Below, piece by piece: positions 49,301 through 62,700 of a stretch of DNA of 64,000 bases. Location of the stretch: NCBI RefSeq assembly GCF_019399895.1, contig NC_091884.1, positions 994,501-1,058,500 on the forward strand, given 5' to 3'. Source of the DNA: Cardiocondyla obscurior. Its lineage: Eukaryota; Arthropoda; Insecta; Hymenoptera; Formicidae. A program made the position numbers and the translations under genes. The notes beneath the pieces were generated by a model, which was not told the DNA's origin, did not search any database, and saw only the letters and a program-made list of their open reading frames with translations. The number at the start of each line of letters is the position of its first letter. Within the stretch, counting starts at the first letter, position 1.

Positions 49301-52300
49301 AATGGCAAAGTTAGATCACAGGTTATCGTTGAAATATATACATATATGAGACCGCCAATAATTTTTTTTTTTTTTTTTTAATCTCTCTGGCAATACGAGC
49401 GCAAACCGACATTAAATTAATATGATGAATTTCATAAACGTAGCAGAAACAATGTGATGTTTGGGGTGGTATTATCGCATGATTATCTCTTATTATGTTC
49501 CCATTATTTATGTTATGTGCGTACTACGGAAAAATTATGTGCCAACGGTACTGTTTACTTGCTGTGTTTTCAACATTATCAGTCATTATCAAGCAAACCT
49601 GTCTCCTTTGCAATGAAAAATAAACAAAAAAATTTCCGATAACCTCTGATCTTGCGATTGGAAGAATTTTAGCTTTCATACGAATTGCCTCGTGAGTTCG
49701 CAGCTGCCCTGACATCCTCAGATAATGTTATTTTAACGTTTAGGATGCGTGACGAGAAGAAATATCAACAGAGATCACAGATCTAGAAGAGCCGAGCAAA
49801 CATTCGTCTTTTCTTATTGAATTTTTATTTTTTTTTATATAAAATTAAATGTTAATAAAATATTGTATGATATCAAATTGATAATCTATGTCAATTAAAA
49901 ATTCGACAATCTAAAACTGATAATTTTAGAAGCAAATTAATTTCGATCTTTTATTTTCAAGGTATTAGAATTTTTTCTAAATTAAAAAAAAAATTTTTAT
50001 ATACACTTCGCAATTAATAAAATTTGATAATATTTTTTTTTTAACGTAAATAGCAGCCTGACGTTTATTCATATATAATGATTACGTTATCGCGTCATGC
50101 GAGATTGCATACCTATCGTATTTTTGACATTTATCTTTCGTCCGTGGACGGACATAAAAATATCATCACTGTCGGTCAATCAGTTTTTCGCTGCGAAGTT
50201 TTTCAAAGCTCATTATCATTATCGGCCACTTCACTGGACGCATCGCGTTAATTTCAATTTGATAGCGCGACATGCTATTCCAGATGTTCCGTGCAAACAG
50301 CTCGTTAGCCAGTACGGTTATCGACTTTTTGATAAATTAGTTGGGGGAAATAATAGTGATCTTTATAAACAATTTTTTAATTATTATTTATATAGAGATA
50401 AAATGCATTACGCGGCAACTCGTTTATTTTGTGAAGTTTAGCTTTTCAAACATTAATTTTATATTTATTAAAAAAAAAGAAAAAGAAAAAAAATAAAAGA
50501 GCGACTTTTAAATTGAGATATCAACCAAGCTACACATTATTGTATTTCAATTTTGTTTTTTAAGGAAAAGATAAAAATAAAAGAAGTACATTGCGTGCTT
50601 TTGTCACAACGCATAATTTAACTTAATACGATCCGCAATACTCGGATTAGCAATTGTTACGTCGAGTGATGAAACGACAACAACAACTTAAAGCAGTTTC
50701 GTACAAAAAAAAAAGACGTACATGATTTCAAAAATACACGAAGTTTAAAATAAATTTTTGAATTAATTAAATGTTAATTTTTTTTTCCCCTTGAAATTAT
50801 ACGTAATACAAAAGAATCGAGTTAATCGAAATGTCAATATCTGTCGTTAATATAAATCTAATGAAGAGCCTTTTCTATTTCACTTCTTATTATTTTATTA
50901 ACTTAACAATAGAGCGACAAAAACAATTTTACAAAAGAAACACCAGCTGGTGCGTCACAAAAGGCGGGACTTTCACGTGCTCGTTTAGAAAAATAAGCTA
51001 CAAGAGACCATCTCAAACGCTTCTTTTCAGATTGGTGCAAACGAGTATCAAAATAGAACGCGGAAGACTGTGTTCCATTCCTCTGATAGGTAAACGACCG
51101 TGAAAAGCCGATTAGTTGAGCGTTGGTGAGTAAATGTCTAATTAGATTGTTTAATGCAGAAAAAAAAAAAAAATTATAAATTCGTTTTACAAACGACTCA
51201 AAGGAATAAACTAATTTTCCTGATAAAAATAACATGCCCATTATAATTTGAGACTGCCCAGAATCGCGTCCTAAAAACTATGATCGAATTTTTCTCACTT
51301 TTAACGTCTTATTTTTAACGCTCACCGTTGTTTAAGACACATAACAGCCGCGGAAATAAATAGAAAAAATTATAATAAATAAGTTTACGCTGATTAATTG
51401 ATAAAACTCACCGCTAGCATTCTCGTGGAATGTTGAAAAACGTAATTCAAAATGGGACACGGATCGACGATCATCGTCGGCGAGTAAAATTATATCGGTA
51501 CCGCGAACTTGGAACTTTGGAGTATCGTCGATTTAAATTAAATTTTCAACAAGCGTCGAAAACTTTAAGCTAATATTTTTCTTTTTCCGATTAAGCACTG
51601 CGATCAACGAACTTCTCGTTCAACCACCAGCTGGACCAAGTAAGTGGATTATCGCGGACGAATTTTATACGCGACGGTCGGCAGAGTTTAGTGCGATCGG
51701 CGGGACAAATCGGTCGAGACTGAACGATGCTAAAGGCACTCGGTTCGATTTCTTAACTTGACTATATCCCGTGTAAAAGCTCGCTATAAAAATCTTTAAT
51801 CGGGATAAGTTTCCGGTCTCCCTTCTTCTTACTTAATGTCAAGTACACATAAATTATTGCCGAATGCTCGCGCCGGCCTCGAAATGCATTATTCTGGCGC
51901 GGGCGATCGTCCTTCGATCTTCTAGCCGTCCTGATAGCGACTCTGATACGCGACCGACGCGTATTGACCGTAAAGAAGGAAAGACGCGAATGAAGCCCGA
52001 TCTACCAAAACCGCTTTAAATGACGCTCGTAATAAGAAACTTCCGCGTGCTGTTATGATTTCATGGATTTCCGTATACTTATCTTGAGGCGAGCAATACT
52101 ACTTTTTTACGCGAGGACAAAATAATTTAGGGATACTCGAGAATAAATATACGGCATTTCCTTATTAATGTATCATAAAACATTTAATACTAACGTAATA
52201 ATAATGTCGAAATAAGTAATTTAATAATTTAGTAACATATGTAGAAATAATTAAATCGTTCGTTAAAAAAAAAAAGAAAAAAAAAAGAATAATAAAAAGA

Positions 52301-55300
52301 TATCTAATTAAATCATTATTCGATAGCAGTTTCCGATTTAAAAGAAACTTTATCGGATCTAAATATAGCAAGTCTCACTTCCTTCCATTCATTTAATTAC
52401 ATTAAATAAGGCAGATAAAACAAAGGTTTCGATAGATTGCAAGTTAACTTTATCACTTTCGAGACCAAGTCGGGGCTTGGGATTAGCGATTCGGCAAGAA
52501 ATTCCATTACTTTGATAAAGATTAGGTGACAAATAACCGCTTATCTCGTGCGACGACTTTATTCCAGCGGGTGAAAAATTTTCCGCGATGAAATTGTTTA
52601 AACGTTATTGAGGCTAAGAATAAATCATTGTTTAATTAAAACGAATGCCGCGCAGGTACGCAGTTACTATGTATTCATCTCGATTACTCTGATACGAGAT
52701 GCCGATTCGTACGGCCGGGTTTACATATGCTAATCTTATGAATAAATTGTCAAGTACCAGGCGAGACAAGCCATCATTAATCAGAGATGGGAAAAACATT
52801 AAACGCCGATAACTCGCGCGAGTTGATGAAGATTTCAATCGACGCCGGGTTTATGCACGGGATGTCCCGGGGCTCGATTAATGAACACCGGCGTACGTTT
52901 TTCGAACGAAAACGATATTCTCCGTTTAGAGAAAAATAAAAATAAAATAAAAAACGGACGTTGCGCGGCGAAACTGCGAAGATTATTCGTAAACGCGCGT
53001 AGACATCGTACACGTTTATTACGTAATCTTTATTCCGAGATGACGAGCGAAAGAATGATCGAATCTTGAGTATATCTGTTTTTTTTTTCTTTTTCCTTTT
53101 TTTACTTATTTTTTTTTTTAATCGAGTTTTAATTGAGATCGAAGCAAGACGGAAGCGGCCGGAGACATTGAAAATATAGATCGCCCATTACGATGGATAA
53201 TAAAGCTCGCGTAGCCGGCCTATAAATTGCCTTCAATTGCGGGCCGACTATAACGTGATCCGCTAATCGAAATTTCCTGGCTGTTAGCTACGCGAGGAGT
53301 GTTATTGTGGGACATAATGCGTGAGCACAGAGGATGGTTTAATGTCGTAAGTAGCTAAAGCACAATTATATAATTTCGCAAAAAAGTGACGACGTTGCTT
53401 TTATAATTTTGACTGCGAGATCATTACGCAAGTCTTTCACGGCGTTATACCAATCGAGAAAATATGTTGAAATATATATTTCGACACCACATACTAGCAA
53501 GAGTGTCGCCTGTTATTCTCGTGTCCATTAAACTGTTCGATTATTCAATGTAACAATTTTATTTAATAATAAAAACACGAATGAAACTCGCTTAAACGAA
53601 GGATCATCTTTTTTTTGTGCCAAGCAAAAAAGAAAAGAAAGAAAGAAAAAAAAAAAAAAAGTTATCTCTGGATTATAAAACTGTTTACACTCCGAAGAGA
53701 TCGATAAAATTTTTTTTTTCCCTTAAGTAATTGTAAGATTCGCGATGCATATTTTAAAATAATCTGTGGAAACTTGATTCCACATATGGAAAGTTCATAA
53801 AAGGCGTTAAAAGCCGGCGATGAGTGTTAACATTCAAGGAGACCAGGAAATGCCTACGAAAAGATTGTGAAGGGTGACTGCGATCGTTATTGACAATCGC
53901 GCCGCACGACCAATATCCGACGATTTCCTTTAAAATTCCGAGATAACGCGAGGAAGTAAATATGAAAATTAATGAGCAAGCTACGTCTTGAATGCGCGTC
54001 AGCGCACGCAAATGCCATTTCATATTAAATCTGTTATTTTACTTTGTAAACATTTCTAAATAAAACGTAGCACGGCTATCATAAGTTATTATTAAGCTAA
54101 TTATACATACTATATTATTATTATTATTATTTTTTTTTTTTAATTAAATGCACACACTTGCTAAAAGTTTTCATAAAGATCTTAGTTAATTGTTAATTCC
54201 CGAGATCATTCATCACTATTAATTTATCTATTTTTTATTTTCTTATCAAACTTTGTTAAAAATTTAAAAAAAAAAAAAAAAACTACGAAGAGTTGATCAG
54301 TTGATTTATAAAGTTCTGCAATTAATGACATTGTATTGATATAAGAAGTTTTTTAAAGAGAAATGATTATTTAGTGATCTATTTAATTAAATCTTACATT
54401 AAAGATAATCTGATTAAATCGATTCTTCGGTAATTATATTAATTCAATAATAATAATAACGGAATACGCGTCCGTATTTTGTTATAACTCACGCATGCTA
54501 AGATGTTTTTGTTAAAACAAGGTAAAAGTCAACGAAGAAAAATTATACATAATTTTTAGAAACGTTTCTACTTTAAAATGAATTTTTTTATTTTTCTATT
54601 TCATTAATCATTGTGGCAAGACTAATGTTTCGAAATAAATCTTTTCCACCAATTTATTTGCGATTATACAATCTGTGATTGAATAGTTTCGAATAAATTT
54701 ATTGCTGATAAACCAGGAAATTAATTTTGTTTTTACCAAAACGAAGTAAATTTATTTCTGTATTTTCTAATAAAATGTTTAATCCTTTTGAAAATGGCAA
54801 AAGTCATTTTATTTTTTAATTTTATTTCTTTAACGTAATTTTTTTCTCAATTCCTTTTTTTTTTCTTTTTCCTTTTTTCTTCTTTATGTCTAAACACCAC
54901 CGCAATTTTCAATATCTACAAGTTGCTGCGCGAGTGATAACCGGCAATGCGTGTTATCAACTGAATAATATTATAATTTACAAGCCGACTAGTTCTGAAT
55001 GGCACGTTTTGCATTAATCTTTAGTTCGGTGAAAGGTGAATTCAGGCTCGCTGCTAAATACTGGTCGTTAAATATGTCTTGTGCAAAGCGCAATCTTTTT
55101 TTTAAAATCATTAACGTGCAAACTATACAAAATAAATTATAAGCAAACGCTCTAATTTTGCAAAATGTTAAAGTTATTTTTGTCGTAAACATTAATGACG
55201 TAAATAATATATCGATACACTTCGAGTGGAAGACTCGTATATTAATTAATAAATGCGTTGATCAATACATTTAACCGGTTCATAATACGCAAAACGGATG

Positions 55301-58300
55301 TGTGTGCAATTATTATTTTTTTTTTCTTTTGTACTTAAAGAAATAACGCGTCATAGAAATCATAAATCTTTCTTTAACTTGACATTTTCGATAATTCCAC
55401 TTTCGAAAACAATCGAAGTGGAATTTTCGTGGAATCATTAATTAGTTTACTCGCGTGGAGTGAATGTCTACTTCGCACAAACGACCTGATAATTACATAA
55501 CTAGAACGAAAAATATGTTCCTAAAATTTGAAAAAGTAAACTCGAAAACATTTGGTCCGCCCGGCAAAATAAACGCCGATTAAAAATAAAAAAAAAAATA
55601 AAAAAAATTCCAAACGCGTCTCGCCTCAATTCTGACATTTACCTTCGTTTTCTGTTTCAAGAATTTCGTGATCTTGATTATCGGATTCGGCATCTTTGAC
55701 CTCGGCATCCTCGATCACTCGCGTTACCTTCGATAGACACTAAAAATTCGCGGCCAGCACCTTTTCTTTTCCGATCTCCGATCTTTTTCCCCTTCGCTTC
55801 GCAAACGGAAAATCGTGCGAAAGTCTTATTTACATTATGTCTTTCACTACCGAAGCTGTATCTTTTCGAGGAACATGAAACTTCTTTTTTTTTATTTTAA
55901 AGAAGTAAAACTGGCACAACTCTCAAGTCACACGTAGATTGTAATTTAAATATAACGCAGCCGTTTCTCTAAGGTTTTCGAACAAAAATATATCACAGCA
56001 AGAACTTGTTTACATTCATATCGCTATTTAATATTTAATATGGTACTCGACTTGGATTAATGCGAGCGGCAGGATTTACTTTCAATGCTCTTTGACGTTC
56101 TTTGACTACGCGGCAATAATTAGATCCTATTATTTATAGCACCGGTTTATTTAACGACTGAACTTTACGAGGACTGAAGCCGCACTGGAGCTTTCGGAAT
56201 AAATCTAATACCGCTCGTGCAAGTGATGAAAAGCGAGAAGAGGGGAGTTGAAAAAGAGTGACGCATATGCTTACGGCAGATGCTTTCCTCGCGGCCGCGC
56301 ATCCTCTGCTGCGCAACACGTGCTTTATCCATTCTAAAAAATCGTCTTTCCTTTTTTGTCAATGCATCTCGTAAACGAGGAGCGTCTGCTCCAGGCACGG
56401 AGTTGATAACTCGAACGGTTAATTATGGAGGAATTCAAGAATCATAAAACTGCAAACATTACGTTCAATCTCTTCGGGATTTTATGTAAAGAAAAAAAAA
56501 ATAAAAAATAAATGTTACAGCTCTTAAATCGCGAAAGTTCAGCAGACATTTACGATTGCCCGAAGTGTATTTATTTCGTTAAACCCTACTCGAGCTATTC
56601 AGCTTCAGTTTACGTCTTCGCCCAAGTGCAAAATTATTTTTAATTAGTCCTGGAAATAATCGGCGCAATTGTTCTCGTTTTTAACTGTCTCGCGAGCATT
56701 CGTGCAATATAATTAATATAGCTGCGGTATATTTTTTTAATTTCTATTTTCCTTTGCCTGATAAAGTTCTCCGCAATGTTCTGCATGGTATATTTTTTTT
56801 TACCAGCTAAAATTGATCTTGACGTATTTTTAAACCGTAAATTTTGCCTGACTTTACGACAAGCGCTGCAGGAACATCCCGAAATAAGCGAAAGCGTGCT
56901 TCGAAGAAAGAGGCTCGGCATTCCGTCGTTTATTTTTAAATGATCGAATTGCAAAGTATTCGGAGACGGAAAAATACTTTAGTCACGAATGGCTCATACG
57001 TTATTGTTACCGGTGATCTCTCTTAAGTAGTGTACGTTCCCTTTTCATTTTTTATAAGCTCCGTGTCTTCCTACTAGAAGCAAATTTATGAACCGCCAGT
57101 ACGACGAAGAGAATCGACCGGATAAACGAATGGAAAATGTTCCTCGAATTTATCGCACATAAAAACGCCAAATCAATTTTTACTAATTGAAAACGATATC
57201 TGATCGCGATAAGTAAACGTTGTATCTTCTTTGAACAAAAGAGACAATTATTTATATCCCGATAAAGTCGGTATTTTTAAACTCGTCTCAAGACGAAACT
57301 CAAAAGTTTATTAACCCACGCGGTTAGAAAGAAATTTCACCCGCGCTTTTGATTCCTCGGCGCTTTAAAAAAAAAATATTATCAAATTTGCTTCTACACG
57401 TTTTACAAACGATGCCCGGAGATGTGTTTTCCTAATGAATATTATCTTCGTTACATCTGTGTCAATTTACACCGTCTGCGCAAATTTCTCATCAATAATG
57501 CATCGAAATTATTATGCAACCATTGACTAGTTCATGGAGCATAACTCTTGGACACGAAATAATCTACATTCCTGCGAGCTCGTACCGCGGAAAGTTTTGG
57601 TGAAAAGTTGAACGATATATTTTACATCGAACACATATAAAATATAATTGTTCTCGTCTTTGCAGCTTCTCTAATTGTTCTCCAACTGCTGGCACGAGGA
57701 CAGTTTAAGCAGCGATAACAATCTAATTACTAAACAAAAGTCTTATCGCCTTCTGAGAGCGATGTGTGCTGCAGTTGCTAAAAGAAAATATGCCCTACAA
57801 TCGCACGTGTCGATATCGTGATCGAGGCTATGGAAAAAAAAAAGAAAAAAAAAATATTAATAATGCCGAGTTCAAAAGAAAATTTCCTTCCTCGATTTTT
57901 TTCACGTCCAACTAACTCTTACGTTTCTTTGCTTCGATTTTTCACACTTACGCCATGACGCGATGCTGTCTACCGCAATTACCATTTCACCTTGGATTCG
58001 ATATTCTTTATCGTCTTCGACACAGCATTAATTTACATGAAGTCGTAAGAATCGACTAAAACGGAAAGTGCGCTCTAGCAGTAAGTACTTTAAATCGCGG
58101 GTAATGTGATAGAAATTACAGACGAAAACTGAGATGTATGAATATAAAAATATTTTACAGAGCGAGAAAGAGAGAGAGAGAGAAAAAAAAAAAATAATAT
58201 TAATAATGCGACACGACAAAAATATTTAATTATGCATGCGCGAGTTGGAGAGTATCGAACAAGTGCATGCTGCACATTCATCTAGATTCTAATTAAAAGT

Positions 58301-59727
58301 ATGATATCTATTTATCAGGAGGAATAGATGCATGCAGTCTGTCTTCGGCGGTAATGTCCGAGACGAGAATCGGAGAATGAAACCTAGCTCAAGTAATAGA
58401 AAAAACGAGTCGCTGTTAAATAAAATCGTTACCAAGAACTTCCTCGTATACTGACATGTGCATCATTGATGGATCACTGCGACGGAATACAAATGAGACA
58501 GGAGTGTAAACGGTAAGATCGCAAAGGAGTTTCTCTGTAAACTATTTCTTATCACGAGGACTAACATACTAAATCGAGTGTACCGAGACATGGACAATCG
58601 AAGCGGGCAAAGCGGGCTGAAAAAGTCGACTAAAAAAAGAACAAAAAAAAATAAAAAAATAAATAAAAAAAAAATAAAAAAAAATAATAATAATAAAAAA
58701 GAAGAAGAAAAAAAAGGAACACCAAACGATAGGCACGTCCGCAAACATCGCGTGACAATGTCAGGTGCACCCGAGAATCTATCCTAGGGTGCGTCAGTGT
58801 TATCTAAAAAGGTGCATTGTTCAACATCGAGCAATTAGGGTGTCTAGTGACAGACATCATCGGTCACCGAGAAAGGGGGAGGGGTGGGGCGGAGTAATCG
58901 GTACCTCCGAATCCTGGATCTGCTCGGAATCGGCCGATGCGCTCGAGGTCTTCAGGATGCTGTACAGCTTTACGTACGGGGCCTTGATCAGCTGTCGGCC
59001 AATAGAACCGGCCGTGTTTAGCAAACATCGTCGTACGCGGCATTATTGTGGATTATACCGAGCCCAGACGCGATCCTCGCGTCGACAGCAGCCGGTAGAC
59101 AATCGTGCACGATTTTATAGCGACGAGCGCGAGGTATAAAGTGGCCTTTTTGCGTTTGCCACCGGTAACGAATAATAAATCCCGCGTGTTCGATTCGGCA
59201 AAAATCGCCCGACGTATCTCGGCGCTATCTGATAGCCGGTCGACAAGAGGATCGGGTTCATCAGCGAAGTTAGAAACGCTCGCAAATAGTCACGGAGAAA
59301 GAGACCGATGGTTTTGAGAAAACACCGAGGCCCAGCGATCTCTTTTTCCCCCTCGACGAAATTCTACGTTCGAAAAATCAACGGCGACTTTTAATCCGGC
59401 AAATTCGAATTCAAAATCGGTTCCTGGCCGAGAATTTTGAACAAGGATCGTCTACGTATCAATTATAATATTCTCCGCGTTAAAATACTTCTGTCATTAA
59501 CACGAGATTCAAAGTTATGACGATAATATGTAGATCTCAAGTTGTATAATGCTAAAACGATCCGGTTACGAACGACGAATAAATCGTTAGGCAAGTTGAT
59601 AAAAGTTCTCTTCTCCACAAAAAAAAAATAATAAAAAGAAAATAAGGAAACTTTCTTATCCACATATCAGAGAAAAGTTTCGAAACTTTTCAATAGCAAC
59701 CTTATGATAAAGTCTATCTATACGTAT

Positions 59728-59759
<32 letters not shown>

Positions 59760-62700
59760 GGTGCCACTTACCTCCCAGGATTCTCTCGTTAACTCGCTAA
59801 TGTCGTCGCCGTGCTCGTCACGTGTCTTGCTGTCCTCCGCAGAATCCGCACCCTCGCCGCTTTCATGGGGCGACAGTTCCGGTGATAGGTCGGTGTCGGT
59901 ATCGGACAGGATATAGCCACGTTCCCGCCAGTAATTCTCGTCCAGCTCGCCATAGAGATTTGGCACCCAAGCGTGAATGAACCTGAACAGATCGTCCACC
60001 CTGGAAAGAGAACGAAAGAATTAAATAATGGTCACGATGATAAATTATATTCAGCCGAGATATTAAACAACGCAGGTGGTCTGGTTTCCGATTAAAATCT
60101 TGCATTTGGCGAAAACCCGACGTGAAAAATTTTTACTTCACGTGGGAAGGACCTGGAATATTAATAGATTTGATGTTATTAAAATATGTTCTGTATGTTA
60201 ATACGTATGAATTGTAACGGTATGAAATTAAAGTCTCACCTCTGCGATGATAAAACGAGGTGAGAATTCAGTTTCAAATTAGACAGCAGTTTATTAATTA
60301 AAAATTATACCCGACGTTAGGCCACATATTTAATTTCTCGACTATCCTATTTATAACTTTTTACTTCTCTCTCTTTCTTTTTTATTTATTTTTTTTTTCC
60401 TCTCTTTCGGTTTTATCTCGTATACATTTCCGTTCCGAAATTAACGTCGCGACTTTCATGAATCGATCCCGCAAGATTTTAGCAAAACCGAACGTTTGCG
60501 CGACTCGATTTTAAACGTCGCGGTCGCGCGACAAAGTTTTTTTACCTGCGATGAACGAAGGGCATCACGCCCGTCACCGCGCCTCTCACGTGGCGGTCGT
60601 AAATAAAATTCAGCATACCGCCGACCCTGCTCATCGCCTGATTCATCATCGCGCTGCCGATCCGGGCGACGGAGCGCAGCGAGGAGGCAACGTCAACAAC
60701 GATGCGCCGGTTCTCGTCGTGCGTCACGCCGCGCGGGACCAATTATCCGACCTCGGCCGGCGGGAGTCGTCGGCGGCCGCGTATCAGCGGCTCGTTATCA
60801 GCTCGTTCCCCTCCTTTCCCTCCCCCCTGTTTCTAACCTCTCGACAGCTTCGACACCTCTCGCGATGCTGATTTATTTATTTGTATCGCGATTATCGATC
60901 CGAATTCGCGACGGGGCCCGATTCAACGTGCGTAAAAGCCGGAAACTCTCGGGGAAACACCGTCGGTACCACGCTGCGCTTGGAGAACGGTCGGCTGGGC
61001 GAACGAGCGTGTCCCCTCACGTACGCGGAGCGGAGAACAACCGGAAAACCGAGTAGGCCGCCAGATACGTCGCGTACGTCGACGGGTCCGTGTCACGTGC
61101 CGCTGATTCGCTCGGTACACCTGCACCTTTGTTTCATTATCGCGCCTCGCGGCGCTTTGTCGCTCGCCGTGTGCGCCGCATCCGCCGACGCGCTTTTTCA
61201 GCTCCTCGTCCGTCGGCCGAGTTATGCCACTGGGGGTCCCTTTGGGATTTTTTCACGTCGCACGCGGAAGCGGACGAAACGCGGAGTTTATCTTTCGACG
61301 TATTTCCGTCCCCATTTAGATATTAAAAGAAAAAAAAAAATACAATACTTTGTTTTTTTTTCTCTTGCGTAATTCGCTCTCGGGGTCAGCGTGAAAAATG
61401 ATTTTTCCCGATCGCTGAAACGGCGCTGACGCGAGGGTTTTAAATTTTAATTTCACTGCTATCGTTATTTCAAATCGCGAATGTGACGCACATACGCACC
61501 TCGCACAGTGAAAATATATTACATTGTAATCCATCGATCTGTTATTTCTTTTCCTTTTTTTTTTCCTCCAGATTACTCTCATAACTTTATCTACGGCTTC
61601 TATCATCCGTTGAATTTTATTTATAAACTGTAATCTGATTTCGAATTAAAATCTGTCGCCTCTGCAATCAGCTGAGATTGACGTTTTTAAATTACACAAA
61701 GAATATATTTAAAAAAAGGAAAGAAAAAAACTAACAATTATTATATTTATTAAGAGCAGTTCGCACTTGAAATTTTTAATTGGAATTTTATATTAAAATC
61801 TTTACCAATATCGAGCTTAAAAAATTGCGATATCCTGATAAATTAATAAAAAAATTTAAATTTAGAAGATGATGCATGCACGCATTGTTTTATTTTCTTT
61901 TTTTTTTTCTTTTAATCACGCGAGAAAAAAAAAAGATAAATTTAATCGCTCGCTGATATGGACGAGTTATCAATTATATTTTTACGGCAGTTTATAATAC
62001 TTAATAATATTTAATGAGAATGCTATTTTTGGCAACTTATGATTTATCTGGTGACATAAGAACGATTAGCGGGAACCCGGATCAGTACGAAGAATCGCTT
62101 TCGATAAATCCTAATCGAACAAACGCTTAAGCCGATCTTAATTATGTATTACACGATATAATTCCGATACCGGGAAATGGCTGAATGTATTTGTAAACAA
62201 GTGGCACTCGAAAAAAAAAAATTAAAAAAAAAGAAAGTCAACGAGATTTGCGCGATATATATCGCGATATACACGGATGACAGATTCGAGATTCCAAGAA
62301 AAATTTATCTCAATTAAACAACATTTAAAGTAAAACGCATTCCCTTCTTTTTCGTTTCTTTTAAAATTAAAAACTCGCCCTGCGACACAAATACGGTGGA
62401 TTAAAGTAGCAAAAGCTTGCGATACATTTAGCGCGATTTTAAATCGCGTGTTACTATTTTTTTTTTGTTGTTATTGTAATTAAAAAAAAAAAAAATGCGA
62501 AGAGAGAAGAAACATTGGTACTCGTATGCGCAGCGAACCTTGATCGAGCATCAGCGGGCGTATAAATAGAAGTTCCGGCGAAAATCTATTTTGCGTGTCC
62601 CGCGACGAAGCACGTGGCCGATCGCAACGCGTTCTTTAAAGAGAAGATGTGCGTAAACCCCGTCGGGAACGTACAAAAATAACGTAGCCAGCGGTCGTTT

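Larger units (their letters stand above)
47664..59771 (-). other. 12 kb mustard intron
   Basis: Mostly AT-rich with homopolymer tracts. GC-richer islands lie at 51.4-52.0, 53.1-53.3, 56.1-56.4 and 58.8-59.4 kb. It holds candidate minus-strand exons at 58905-58991, 55643-55739 and 51412-51474, an inverted repeat at 48.02-48.11 kb, an unexplained plus-strand ORF at 50097-50441 and plus-strand exon-like segments at 51.03-51.76 kb. Nothing else was recognised. Confidence 0.6.

Noticed and set aside
56165..56398. Minus-strand frame reading TKKERRFFRMDKARVAQQRM with a GTAAGC donor, a possible mustard first exon
   Set aside because: The donor phase (1) fits neither the 55.7 kb segment nor the TLDc exon, and no other support was found.
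58578..58787. Lys/Asn-rich plus-strand frame, or a poly(A) tail of a retroposed gene
   Set aside because: A simple A-rich tract; nothing gene-like upstream and no target-site duplication seen.
60881..61372. 163-codon plus-strand frame
   Set aside because: Lies in the GC-rich internal promoter block of mustard with long frames on both strands; no family resemblance.
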